Shown: positions 9,083 to 19,016 of the stretch, piece after piece
Layout: every line of letters begins with the position of its first letter
Position numbering within the stretch: position 1 is the stretch's first letter
Program-made: the position numbers and the translations under genes
Assembly (NCBI GenBank): GCA_022844345.1
Contig: JALHLU010000001.1
Span: 62,001 to 126,000, forward strand
Reading direction: 5' to 3'
DNA: 64,000 bases
DNA from: Hyphomonadaceae bacterium
GTDB taxonomy: Bacteria; Pseudomonadota; Alphaproteobacteria; Caulobacterales; Hyphomonadaceae
The notes under the pieces: model-generated
Told to the model about the DNA's origin: nothing
Database searches by the model: none
The model's input: only the letters and a program-made list of their open reading frames with translations

Positions 9083-10441
9083 GTGCTCCCAATGTCGCGC
9101 GAGATCGTCCGCCCATCTGGCGAAGTGATTGGCCGCCCAAAACGCGGCGGCCTCTACATGTGGGCCCTCGCCATCGTGGTCGGGGCGCTCGTTGCGTTGC
9201 TCGTCGCGCTCTTCGGCGTGCTGGTCACATACGCGCAGTTCCTGGCCTATGGCGCGGCGTCCGGCCGGCTCTCGTCCCGCCTGCTCGACCTGCCATGGTG
9301 GAGCCTTCTGATCGGCCCCATCGTCGGCGGCGCGATCATTTCAGTTCTGTTACGGGCCGGCATCTCAATCGGGTGGGGGCCTGCGCCGCGCCCCTTCGGC
9401 CTGCAGGACGTGCTCCAGCATCGCCGCTTGCGTGGGTCGATCCGATCGACGACCCTGTCGCTGCGTGACAGTTTTCTATCGGTTCTCGTGTCGATCGTCT
9501 CACTCGGCTGGGGCGGCAGCGCGGGACGCGAAGAACCCGCCGCGCACATGGGCGCCAGTCTCGCGGTGCTGCACGGCCGCCTTCTCGGACTGGACCTTGC
9601 CTCGCGCCGCATGCTGATCGCGATGGGCGTAGCCGCCGCCATATCCGCCTCGCTGCACGCGCCTATCGCAGGGGTACTACTCGCGAGCGAGCTGATCCTG
9701 CGCCGCGTGCGATTGACCGCGCTGGGCCCCGTTATCGTCGCCTCGGTCAGCGGCTGGCTGGCGGCGACCTGGCTGACGGGGTCGCGCCCGCTGATCGCAC
9801 TGCCGGATCCCGGCGAGATCACACACCTTGCCCACGCTGCTGCACTCACCGCGCTGCCCCTCCTCGTGTTGATCGGCTGGATCGCCGCGATGATCTGGGC
9901 GCGCGCACCCATCCTCGCTGGTGCAGCCGCCGGGCGCATCGGCCTGCCGCTTTGGTTGATGCCAGTGGTGGGCGGCGCGCTGCTGGGCGTCATCGCGCTT
10001 GGCTTCCCTCAGGTGCTGGGCGTGGGGTTTGAACCGCTCGCCGCCGCCGTCGCCGGAAACTACGGCGCCGAGCTGATGCCCGTCCTTCTGGTCGCCAAGA
10101 TCGCCGCGGCTGGCGTCACCATGTCGTTCCGCTGGGGCGGCGGGCCGATCGCACCAGCGCTCTTCATCGGCGCGATGGCGGGCTCGACGCTTGCGGTCGT
10201 GGCCGGCCTGCTGTTCGGCATTCCGGCGCCACAGGCCTATCTCGGCGTCCTCGGCATGGCCGTATGTGTGGCCGTCCTGCTCGATGCGCCATTCGCCGCC
10301 GCCGTCCTAGCCTTCGAGCTTTCCGGCTCGCCCGAAATCGGCGGAGCAAGCCTCCTCGCCTGTTACCTCGCGTGCATGGCGGTGCGCCGCGTTGCACCGA
10401 TGCCGTCAGAGGAAACCGGACAAACCCTCCGCTGGCGCTGA
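9083..10441 (+). CDS. Chloride channel (ClC) family protein
   Basis: GGSAGREEPAAHMGASLA (GREGP-like), GGGPIAPALFIGAMAG, multi-TM. Confidence 0.85.
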   Translation: MLPMSREIVRPSGEVIGRPKRGGLYMWALAIVVGALVALLVALFGVLVTYAQFLAYGAASGRLSSRLLDLPWWSLLIGPIVGGAIISVLLRAGISIGWGPAPRPFGLQDVLQHRRLRGSIRSTTLSLRDSFLSVLVSIVSLGWGGSAGREEPAAHMGASLAVLHGRLLGLDLASRRMLIAMGVAAAISASLHAPIAGVLLASELILRRVRLTALGPVIVASVSGWLAATWLTGSRPLIALPDPGEITHLAHAAALTALPLLVLIGWIAAMIWARAPILAGAAAGRIGLPLWLMPVVGGALLGVIALGFPQVLGVGFEPLAAAVAGNYGAELMPVLLVAKIAAAGVTMSFRWGGGPIAPALFIGAMAGSTLAVVAGLLFGIPAPQAYLGVLGMAVCVAVLLDAPFAAAVLAFELSGSPEIGGASLLACYLACMAVRRVAPMPSEETGQTLRWR

Positions 10442-10511
10442 CTTGCCGAACCGGCCGCGGCGCTGCATCGTCCGCGCCGCGATCTTCGCATGACGGCCAG
10501 AGGGCGGGACA

Positions 10512-12824
10512 GTGACAGGCAACGGCGCTTCGGCTCCCATTTCCCCGCCGCAGGAAGACATCACCGCCTCGCCGCTGCATCCGGGCGGGCTCGGCTGGGT
10601 GCTTGGCGTGTTCATCGTCCTGTTCGTCGCCTTCTTTCTGCGCGCCTCGCCGCTCGCTCTCGACCCTCCGCGCGAGACCAATGCGCCCGACCAGTTCAAC
10701 GTCACGCGCGCGATCGACCGGCTGGGCAAGGTGCTCGACGGCACGCCGCATCCCGTCGATTCCACCGCCCTCGACGAAACCCGCACGCGTCTCCTGCGCG
10801 AGATCAGCGCGCTCGGCTATACGCCGGAAATCCGGGTCCACAACATCTGCCAGCCGTTGAGCCAGGGCGGCATTCGCTGCGCCTACGTGCAGAACGTCTT
10901 CTTCCGCGCTGGCCCCAGCGATGGCCCCGCGCTCGTCCTCGCCGCGCACTATGACAGTGTGGACGCCAGCCCCGGTTTTGGCGACGATGGCATCGGCCTC
11001 GCCGTCTGGCTCGAAGTCGCACACCTGCTGAAGGCGGCCCCGCCGCAGAAACCGGTCGTGTTCCTGTTCACCGACGGCGAGGAAACCGGCCTGCTCGGCG
11101 CCCAGGCCTTCGTCGACAACCGTGACGCCTATGGCTTCGATGTCGGCCGCATCATCAATCTCGAGGCGCGCGGCGTGCGCGGCCCGGCGATGATGTTCGA
11201 GACCGGCCATCCCAATGCTGCTCTCGTCACCGACTGGTCGAAGAGCGGCGCGCGTCCCTTCTCCAACTCCATGATGACAGCGGTCTACGAACTTCTGCCC
11301 AACTCCACGGACCTCACAGTCTTGCTTGGTGCGGGCCTCAACGGCGTCAACATCGCCATCTCCGATGGTCTCGATTTCTATCACACAACCCGCGACAATC
11401 TCGCCATGCTCGATCGCGCCAGCGTCCAGCACATGGGCGACCAGGCGCTCGGCGCCACTCGGGCCTACCTGGCGGCGGACTGGAGCGCCGACGCCTCGGC
11501 TGGAGAAATCGTCTACTCCGACATTGCCTCGCGCCTGTTTGTCTCGCTGCCACAGGTGTTCGCGCTTGTGCTGCTCGGTCTCTGCTTCGGCGTCTCCGCC
11601 ATGTTACTCATCCGCCCCTCCCGCGACAGCGGCTGGCGCAAGCTCGACTGGCGCGTGATTGCCCTGCCGCCTGCGCTGCTCATCGGCGCAGGCCTTACCG
11701 CCTTCGCCCTGCAGCAAGCGATCGGCCTCGTGCGGCCCGAGCCCGCATTCTGGACTGCCAGCCCCCAGGCGCTGAACATGGCGATCTTCGCCGCGACGCT
11801 TCTGGTCAGCGCGGCTCTGATGGTCTTCCTCGCACCTCGATCAGAACCGGGGTCGCTTTTCGCCGCTGGCTGGTTCTGGTTTCTTGTCCTTGGCATGGGT
11901 CTCAGCTTCGTCTTGCCCGGCTTTGCGATGATCTTCCTTATCCCCGGCGTCGTGTTCGTGATGGCGGGCGCCGCCGCCTGGCTCTTCCCGCGCTATCAAC
12001 TCGTGGCCTACGGCGTCGCCAGCGCCTTCCTCGCGCTGATCTTCTTTCCGCTGATCCACCTGCTCGATGTCACCATGGGTCTTGGCATGGCAGCGATGTT
12101 CGGCGTCGTCGAGGCGATGGTGCTCGCCCCCATGCTTGCCCTGGTTGGCTCACTGGCGGCGCATCGCAAGCCAATCCTCCTGGCGCTTGGCGGCGTGCTC
12201 GGCGGGGCCGTGATCGTCACTGTGATCGTACCCGCCTACAGCGTCGATCGTCCGCTCGCTCTCAACTTCACCGCGCACTACGACATCGACGAGAAATCAG
12301 CCGCCCTGTTCGCCGGCGCCCGCGCTGGCGCGCTTCCCACCGCAATCCGCGACCAGTTTGCCGTCGGGGCGTTGAAGTCCCCGCCCGGAGCGGCGCCCAA
12401 CCTGCCGTCTCGCGAACTCGCGTTCGGAGACAGGATGCCCGCATCCGCGACCATACTCCGCGACAGCACCAGCGCTGAAGGCCAGCGCACGCTGGGCGTC
12501 CAGCTTTCCGGGCCCGGCGCTCGCAGTCTTCGCCTGCGGCTTCCCGCGTCGGCGCGCCCGCTAAGCATTGCCTATGACGGCCGCGCCTATGCAACGCGGG
12601 CAACTGCCAGCGGCGAGTATGTGATCGACATCACAGGCGCATCGGCTGACCGCGCGGTGATCGAGATCACGCTCGGCTCAAGCGAGAAGGCCGAATGGCT
12701 CGTACAGGGCATCTGGCCCGGCCTGCCCCCTGATGCAGAACCAACGGCAAGCGTGCGTCCGGACACGACCGTGCGCATCCAGATGGGCGACGTCACTATC
12801 ACGACGAAGAAGCAGGTGTTCTAG
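10512..12824 (+). CDS. M28 family metallopeptidase with C-terminal transmembrane region
   Basis: LAAHYDSVDASPGFGDDGIGLA and FLFTDGEETGLLGAQAFV zinc-aminopeptidase motifs followed by multiple TMs; GTG start. Confidence 0.88.
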   Translation: MTGNGASAPISPPQEDITASPLHPGGLGWVLGVFIVLFVAFFLRASPLALDPPRETNAPDQFNVTRAIDRLGKVLDGTPHPVDSTALDETRTRLLREISALGYTPEIRVHNICQPLSQGGIRCAYVQNVFFRAGPSDGPALVLAAHYDSVDASPGFGDDGIGLAVWLEVAHLLKAAPPQKPVVFLFTDGEETGLLGAQAFVDNRDAYGFDVGRIINLEARGVRGPAMMFETGHPNAALVTDWSKSGARPFSNSMMTAVYELLPNSTDLTVLLGAGLNGVNIAISDGLDFYHTTRDNLAMLDRASVQHMGDQALGATRAYLAADWSADASAGEIVYSDIASRLFVSLPQVFALVLLGLCFGVSAMLLIRPSRDSGWRKLDWRVIALPPALLIGAGLTAFALQQAIGLVRPEPAFWTASPQALNMAIFAATLLVSAALMVFLAPRSEPGSLFAAGWFWFLVLGMGLSFVLPGFAMIFLIPGVVFVMAGAAAWLFPRYQLVAYGVASAFLALIFFPLIHLLDVTMGLGMAAMFGVVEAMVLAPMLALVGSLAAHRKPILLALGGVLGGAVIVTVIVPAYSVDRPLALNFTAHYDIDEKSAALFAGARAGALPTAIRDQFAVGALKSPPGAAPNLPSRELAFGDRMPASATILRDSTSAEGQRTLGVQLSGPGARSLRLRLPASARPLSIAYDGRAYATRATASGEYVIDITGASADRAVIEITLGSSEKAEWLVQGIWPGLPPDAEPTASVRPDTTVRIQMGDVTITTKKQVF

Positions 12825-12825
12825 C

Positions 12826-13230
12826 TCAGACCCGCCCCATCACACGCGTAACATGCAGCGTGTCGGCGTACTGCTGGAACTGCGTGACCTTGCCGTCCTT
12901 GACGCGCCATACGTGAACGGCTTGCGGATTCATCGCCTTGCCCGTCGCCTTGCACGTTCCGCCATAGCGGCCCAGCATCACCACCGTATCGCCTGCATCG
13001 AGGATTTCCTCGGGCAGAACGCCAAACCCGTCGAAGTCCCCCAGGATACGTCCGAACACGCCCTCAAGCACGGCCTGCGGGCCGCTATAGGGATTGCGGT
13101 CGGCATAGGGAAAGTTCTCCGCTTCGTTCCACACAATGTCCGGCGCCATGGCGCCAAGCACAGCCGGAACGTCCCCCCGCCCGAAAGCCTCGTAGATACC
13201 CTTGATGAGGGCCACGTTTTCCTTCGACAT
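12826..13230 (-). CDS. SnoaL-like/NTF2-fold family protein
   Basis: MSKENVALIKGIYEAFGRGDVPAVLGAMAPDIVWNE pattern. Confidence 0.8.
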   Translation of the reverse strand: MSKENVALIKGIYEAFGRGDVPAVLGAMAPDIVWNEAENFPYADRNPYSGPQAVLEGVFGRILGDFDGFGVLPEEILDAGDTVVMLGRYGGTCKATGKAMNPQAVHVWRVKDGKVTQFQQYADTLHVTRVMGRV

Positions 13231-13390
13231 TGCGTTTCGTCCTCCCTGAAGCCGCAACGACTAACACGTTCCGGCCTCAGGCTGATAGCGTCCCTAACCA
13301 CTCGCTAACCATTGCCGCGCGACACGTGATACACGCGACGTCTGAGACCGGCTTCGCGCCAGACTGATCCGAAAAGCTGCGAGAAAGAAC

Positions 13391-15739
13391 ATGTCCGCCA
13401 AAGACCCCCTGATCGTCGCCGAAATCGCACGTGTGATCGCGAAGGAGCTCGGGGTCGGGGAAGGACAGGTCGCAGCAACGATCCAGCTGATCGAGGAAGG
13501 CGCCTCCATCCCCTTCATCGCGCGCTACCGCAAGGAGCGCACCGGCGGCCTCGACGACACGCAGCTGCGCACGCTGGCCGAACGCTTCGAATATCTCACC
13601 ATCCTGAACGATCGCCGCGAAGTCGTCCTCCGCTCGATCCGCGAGCAGGGCAAGCTGACGCCGGAGCTGGAAAAGCAGATCCGCGCCGCGCAGACCAAAG
13701 TCGAACTCGAAGACCTCTATGCGCCCTATCGCCCCAAGCGCCGCACCAAGGCCTCCATCGCCCGCGAAGCCGGCCTCGAGCCGCTGGCCGAACGCCTCCT
13801 TGCAAATCCGGGCCTCGACCCTGTCGCCGAGGCGCTCGCATACATCGCGTCAGACAAGGGCGTCGAGAATGCAGACGCAGCGCTCGAAGGCGCGCGCAGC
13901 ATCCTGATCGAGCGCATGGCCGAAACGCCCGCCGTCGTCGGCCAGATCCGCGAGAAGGTGTGGAGCGGCGGCCAGCTTGGCTCGGCCATCGTCAAGGGCA
14001 AGGAAGCCGAAGGCGCGAAATTCGCCGACTATTTCGAATTCTCCGAGAACATCTCCAACATGCCGTCCCACCGCGCACTCGCCATGCTGCGCGGCCAGAA
14101 GGAAGGCGTCCTCAAGATCGACCTCGACCTGCCCCACGACGAGAAACAGCGCCATCCGGCCGTCAACACCATCATGGCGGCCTTCAATATCCAGGACCGC
14201 AATCGCCCGGCCGACAAGTGGCTCGCCGAAACCGCGCGCCAGGCCTGGAAGCAGCGCCTCGCCCCGTCCTCGCATTCCGATCTCGTTGAACGCTTGAAAG
14301 AGCGCTCGGACGCCGAAGCCATCCGCGTCTTCTCCCGCAACATGAAAGACCTGCTGCTCGCCGCGCCCGCAGGCCCCAAAGTCGTCATGGGCGTCGATCC
14401 AGGCATCCGCACAGGCTGCAAGGTTGCCGTCGTGGACGGTACCGGCAAGGTGCTCGAGACTGCCACCATCTATCCGCACGAGCCGCGCAAGGACTGGAAC
14501 GGTTCGCTCGCGACGCTTGCCGTCCTCGCCAAGAAACACGGCGTCCAGCTTGTCTCCGTCGGCAACGGCACAGCCAGCCGCGAAACCGACAAGCTGGTCG
14601 CCGAACTTTCCGCCAAGATGCCTGACCTCAACCTGACGCGCGTCACTGTTTCCGAAGCCGGCGCGTCGGTCTATTCGGCCTCCGAACTCGCCGCGAAGGA
14701 ATTCCCCGATCTCGACGTCAGCCTGCGCGGCGCCGTCTCCATCGCGCGCCGCCTGCAGGACCCGCTGGCCGAACTCGTGAAGATCGACCCCAAGGCCATC
14801 GGCGTCGGCCAGTACCAGCACGACGTTGACCAGAACGCCCTCGCCCGCTCGCTCGATGGCGTGGTGGAAGATTGCGTCAACGCCGTCGGCGTCGATGTGA
14901 ACACCGCCTCGGCCGCCCTGCTCGCGCGCGTCTCCGGCCTGAACAGCGCGGTCGCCGCCAACATCGTCAGCTATCGCGACGAACACGGCCGCTTCGAGGC
15001 GCGGACTCAGCTCAAGAAAGTCCCGCGCATGGGACCGAAAGCGTTCGAACAGGCCGCCGGCTTCCTGCGCATCATGGACGGCAAGCACCCGCTCGACGCC
15101 TCCGCCGTCCACCCGGAAGCCTATCCGGTGGCCGAACGCATCGCCGAGAAATCCGGCCGCCCGCTGAAATCGCTGATCGGCGACAAGGCCTTCCTCGCCA
15201 TGCTGAAGCCCGAAGCCTTCGCCAACGAACAGTTCGGCGTGCCCACCGTCACCGACATTCTCGCCGAGCTGATCAAACCGGGCCGTGACCCGCGCCCGGA
15301 GTTCAAGACCGCAACCTTCGCCGACGGCGTCGAGAAACTGTCCGACCTGAGAGTCGGCATGAAACTCGAAGGCACGGTCACCAACGTCACCGCCTTCGGC
15401 GCCTTTGTCGATATCGGCGTCCACCAGGACGGCCTCGTCCACATCTCGGAACTCGCCGACAGCTTCGTGAAAGACCCCAGCGACGTCGTGAAGGCCGGTC
15501 AGATGGTCACCGTCCGCGTCAAGGAAGTCGACATCGACCGCAAGCGCATCGCCCTGTCGATGAAACGCGAAGTCCCCGGAACACAAGGCGCCCACGGCGC
15601 GCCGCCGTCTTCCTCGCAAGGCAAGCCAGCCCAGGGCAAGCAGGCCAAGCCCGGCCCGCAGAACTACTCGGCGGGCCCGGCCAAATCAGATGAGTCGAGC
15701 AACCCGTTCGCCGCGCTGAAGAACCTCAAGCTGAACTAG
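13391..15739 (+). CDS. tex: Tex family RNA-binding transcription accessory protein (S1 domain)
   Basis: Near-complete Tex signatures: SIPFIARYRKERTGGLDDTQLR, GVDPGIRTGCKVAVVD, S1 domain VGMKLEGTVTNVTAFGAFVDIGVHQDGLVHISEL. Confidence 0.95.
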   Translation: MSAKDPLIVAEIARVIAKELGVGEGQVAATIQLIEEGASIPFIARYRKERTGGLDDTQLRTLAERFEYLTILNDRREVVLRSIREQGKLTPELEKQIRAAQTKVELEDLYAPYRPKRRTKASIAREAGLEPLAERLLANPGLDPVAEALAYIASDKGVENADAALEGARSILIERMAETPAVVGQIREKVWSGGQLGSAIVKGKEAEGAKFADYFEFSENISNMPSHRALAMLRGQKEGVLKIDLDLPHDEKQRHPAVNTIMAAFNIQDRNRPADKWLAETARQAWKQRLAPSSHSDLVERLKERSDAEAIRVFSRNMKDLLLAAPAGPKVVMGVDPGIRTGCKVAVVDGTGKVLETATIYPHEPRKDWNGSLATLAVLAKKHGVQLVSVGNGTASRETDKLVAELSAKMPDLNLTRVTVSEAGASVYSASELAAKEFPDLDVSLRGAVSIARRLQDPLAELVKIDPKAIGVGQYQHDVDQNALARSLDGVVEDCVNAVGVDVNTASAALLARVSGLNSAVAANIVSYRDEHGRFEARTQLKKVPRMGPKAFEQAAGFLRIMDGKHPLDASAVHPEAYPVAERIAEKSGRPLKSLIGDKAFLAMLKPEAFANEQFGVPTVTDILAELIKPGRDPRPEFKTATFADGVEKLSDLRVGMKLEGTVTNVTAFGAFVDIGVHQDGLVHISELADSFVKDPSDVVKAGQMVTVRVKEVDIDRKRIALSMKREVPGTQGAHGAPPSSSQGKPAQGKQAKPGPQNYSAGPAKSDESSNPFAALKNLKLN

Positions 15740-15795
15740 CCCGGCAACCGTCGATTCCTTGACGTCCGCGCGTCCATTGGCAATCCTTCTCGTGC

Positions 15796-16725
15796 TTGCG
15801 AGGAAAATGCTGGATGGGTTGGCGGATACGAACTTGCCTTGCGACAGCGCTCATTGCGCTCGCCGCGCCGGCTCACGCACAGGAACCCGGCCTGCCCATA
15901 TGGGTCGTGAAGGACGCGGACTCCACGATCTATATCACCGGCACCATCCACCGCCTTCGCGAGGGCATGGACTGGCGCAGCGCGAAGCTGGACGCGGCGC
16001 TGGATGAATCCGGCGAACTCTGGCTCGAGCTGGCCGAAATCGCCGCGCCGGGCGGATTGATGGAAGCCGTGCATCCGGTGCTTGAACGCTTTGCCGCCCA
16101 TGACGGCACGCCGCTGTCGCAAATGCTGACCGGGGACGAGAATGCGGCCCTGCACGCGGCTCTCGTAAAGGTCGGCGCGCCCCAACGCGTGTTCGACAAT
16201 CTCGACCGGATGGAGCCTTGGTACGCAACCTATGCGCTGGGTCTCTCGCAACTCATGGGCGGATCGTACGACGAGAAAAACGGCATCGACGATGCACTTG
16301 CCCGCCTTGCCATCGAGAAGGGCATCCCGGTTCGCGGCATGGAAAGCATCGAGGACCAGATCGCGCTGATGACCGGCGGAAGTATTTCCGATCAGCTGGA
16401 AGAATTGCGGATCGTGCTGAAGGCCCCGCCGGGCCTCGGCCAGGCGATGGAGCGCGTCAGCGACCTTGCCTATGGCAGCTGGATAAAGGGCGAGATCCAC
16501 ATGGTCGAGGCGTTGGTCGCGATGATGGGCATCAGCGCGGGCGCCACCGGCGGCAGCACGGACGCATTGCTTTACGATCGCAACGCGAACTGGGCCGATG
16601 TGGTCGAGGAACTCCTCGACGGCTCCGGCGTCTCCTTCATCGGCGTCGGCGCCGCCCACCTCGTCGGGCAAGACAGCCTGCAGGTCCTGCTCGAACAGCG
16701 CGGCGTAAAGTCGAAGCGGTACTAG
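15796..16725 (+). CDS. TraB/GumN family protein, secreted
   Basis: PIWVVKDADSTIYITGTIHRLREGMDWRS and C-terminal GVGAAHLVGQDSLQVLLEQRG. Confidence 0.85.
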   Translation: MRGKCWMGWRIRTCLATALIALAAPAHAQEPGLPIWVVKDADSTIYITGTIHRLREGMDWRSAKLDAALDESGELWLELAEIAAPGGLMEAVHPVLERFAAHDGTPLSQMLTGDENAALHAALVKVGAPQRVFDNLDRMEPWYATYALGLSQLMGGSYDEKNGIDDALARLAIEKGIPVRGMESIEDQIALMTGGSISDQLEELRIVLKAPPGLGQAMERVSDLAYGSWIKGEIHMVEALVAMMGISAGATGGSTDALLYDRNANWADVVEELLDGSGVSFIGVGAAHLVGQDSLQVLLEQRGVKSKRY

Positions 16726-16747
16726 AGTCAGCCCTGCAAGGCGTGCT

Positions 16748-17056
16748 TCAGTGCCGCTGGATGAAACCGTCCACCTTGCGCCAGGCTGGCACATCCATCG
16801 GCTCGCCATGCGCCACGCGCACCGAGTGGATCACCGCCTCGATCTCGCGCCGCCAGAAGTCGAGAAACTGGTTGAGCCGCGGAAACTTCGGCGCCTCGTC
16901 CAGCGTCTGCCACATGAAGGTCTGCAGCAACTTCGGATGATCCGGCATGTAGTAGAGCACTTCGGCCGTCAGCAATCGCGCGCCCTTCAACCTGCGCTCG
17001 AATTCGCTTCGATCATCGTGCTGCACGATCAGCTTGCCACACAGCTTGTCGCTCAT
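16748..17056 (-). CDS. usg: Usg family protein (historically linked to the trp region)
   Basis: LLTAEVLYYMPDHPKLLQTFMWQTLDEAPKFPRLNQFLDFWRREIEAVIHSVRVAHG; start at MSDKLCGKLIV. Confidence 0.85.
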   Translation of the reverse strand: MSDKLCGKLIVQHDDRSEFERRLKGARLLTAEVLYYMPDHPKLLQTFMWQTLDEAPKFPRLNQFLDFWRREIEAVIHSVRVAHGEPMDVPAWRKVDGFIQRH

Positions 17057-17192
17057 GACCCAATCAGACTCCTCTGCAACCACAGTTCGAAGCCTGCGGC
17101 CTGGAATGTGAACGTCAATGAAACGCACGCAGCCCGTGTGCAGATTGGCATTCCGCCATCCCGACTGCTGCCAGACCGGTCAGACGTGATGA

Positions 17193-17522
17193 TCACGCCG
17201 GCAGGCTGGCCTTGATGCGCTCCGCCTGTGCGATCCACACGCGAGCTGCGGTCTTGCGTCCGGCCTTCGCCTGCATCTCGGCAAGACTGCGCGCCGCCTC
17301 ATAGGCCACGGCATGCTCGCCCGTGCGCAGCGACGCCGCCATGCGCAGCCGCAGCCTGGCCTGCACGACGCCCGCCGGAACCGCAGCCGGCGCCGCCGCC
17401 GTCACGGCCGCCTTCGCCGCTGGCTTCTCCTTCGCCGCCTGCTTCTCAGCGACGACCGGCTTCGCCGGCGCCTCCGCCTTTGCCTTCTTCTTTCCACCGA
17501 ACAGAAAAGAGAACAGCCCCAT
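17193..17522 (-). CDS. Small Ala/Lys-rich hypothetical protein
   Basis: MGLFSFLFGGKKKAKAEAPAKP start, coherent C-terminal helical region. Confidence 0.6.
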   Translation of the reverse strand: MGLFSFLFGGKKKAKAEAPAKPVVAEKQAAKEKPAAKAAVTAAAPAAVPAGVVQARLRLRMAASLRTGEHAVAYEAARSLAEMQAKAGRKTAARVWIAQAERIKASLPA

Positions 17523-17744
17523 CGTCAGTCCCGTCCTTGAGCCCTGGCCCATCTTTGAGCGCTCGCGAAACTACCAACGACCGTCGCTTGTGCACCCCCA
17601 GCGCATTAAACATGCAGTGGAAAACTCCCCGGCGCCCGGTTTCTGGCCGTGCGGCGCCTACTTGCCGGTCATCCGGCGTCTTGACCCAGATCACGCCTGC
17701 GGCAGGCTGTTCGTGCCGGTGTAAAGGCTTGGAGAGGATCCGTC

Positions 17745-18095
17745 ATGATTGCAGGTCTGCGCCGGTCCACGGTTTGCCTTACGCTACTCGCTCTTGGCCT
17801 CTCGGCCTGCGCGACGCCCGAACCTGCGCCGTCCGCAGACCCGGGAGTTGCGCGTGGCCAGACCCTCGCGCGCCAGTATTGCGCCGCCTGTCACGCCATC
17901 AGCACGGCAGATCGCAGCCGCATCTCAGACGCCATTCCCTTCCGCGACCTGTCGCAGCTCTACCCTGTCGCCGATCTCGCCGAGTCGCTGGTCGAGGGCC
18001 TGATGACCGGCCATCCCGACATGCCGGAATTCCGCTTCTCGACCCAGGCGGCGAACGACCTGATCAGCTTCATGGAAAGCATCCAGGCGAACTGA
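17745..18095 (+). CDS. c-type cytochrome lipoprotein
   Basis: LSACATP lipobox-like, YCAACH haem-binding motif. Confidence 0.8.
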   Translation: MIAGLRRSTVCLTLLALGLSACATPEPAPSADPGVARGQTLARQYCAACHAISTADRSRISDAIPFRDLSQLYPVADLAESLVEGLMTGHPDMPEFRFSTQAANDLISFMESIQAN

Positions 18096-18797
18096 TCACT
18101 TGCCCAGCTGCTCCACGATGAAATCCTGCGCGCGGGTCAGCCCGGCCGCAGCCGGCCAGTGTGCGGCGCCCGGAAACGTCTCAAGCTTCGAGTCATAGCC
18201 AGCCAGTTTCAGCGCATCCTGGAATTGCGCGATTCGCCCGGGCGACACGGTGGGGTCTCCGTCATTGTAGACGATCAGCACATTCGCCGCAGCGCCCTCT
18301 TCCGCCTTGCAGTCGCCATTGGCGACGATCCCCGCCAGCGACACCACCGCCTTCACATCCGGCGAGACGCATGATCCGCCATCGAAAGCCACCCCGCCGC
18401 CCTGGCTGAACCCCACCACCACAATCTGGTCATGGGGAACACCCAGCCCCTCTGACACCTTTCGCACCGTGTCGGTCGCAAGCTGCTTCGCCTTCGCGCG
18501 TGTATTCTCAGTGTCCTCCCCGCGCAGCACATACCACGACCGGCCGCCGCCAGCTTCCAGCGGACCATCGTTGAAGATGAAGGCCGCATCCGGAAGCCGC
18601 TTCGCCAGCGTGTCCGCCAGCGGCTTCATCGCCGCCCCGCGCTGCGTATAGCCGTGGAACAGGATCACCGCCTGCTTCGGCGCCTTGCCCGAGCGCGGGT
18701 CCATCCCCGCCATGCCGATGTCGGCCACCGTCTGCGCCTGGGCCGCGCCGGCACCGAGCCCGGCGGCAATCCCCGCAATCGCAAGAAGCCTCAGCAT
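18096..18797 (-). CDS. Alpha/beta hydrolase, phospholipase/carboxylesterase family, secreted
   Basis: ILFHGYTQRGAAM, VVGFSQGGGVAF (GxSxG), FPGAAHWP; start at MLRLLAIAG with signal peptide. Confidence 0.82.
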   Translation of the reverse strand: MLRLLAIAGIAAGLGAGAAQAQTVADIGMAGMDPRSGKAPKQAVILFHGYTQRGAAMKPLADTLAKRLPDAAFIFNDGPLEAGGGRSWYVLRGEDTENTRAKAKQLATDTVRKVSEGLGVPHDQIVVVGFSQGGGVAFDGGSCVSPDVKAVVSLAGIVANGDCKAEEGAAANVLIVYNDGDPTVSPGRIAQFQDALKLAGYDSKLETFPGAAHWPAAAGLTRAQDFIVEQLGK

Positions 18798-19016
18798 GCC
18801 GCACTCCCGCCAGCTCTGATCCCACCCAGCTCGAACCTCCCGCCGCCCCTGCCGTAGCGCAACCCTCCTGCTCATCAAGCCGAGGTGATCGCCCCGCCTT
18901 GATGCGGCGCGCCCCTGCTTGATCCTGCTCAAGGCGCAGCGCGAATGCGCTGTAAGCCTTCGCGCGAGACGCCCCGGCAAGCAGGGCGCCCGGAAAGTAC
19001 ACCGAGGGGAAACATC

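Noticed and set aside
13850-15619. 589-aa minus-strand ORF opposite tex
   Set aside because: Antisense of a highly conserved gene; composition typical of shadow ORFs
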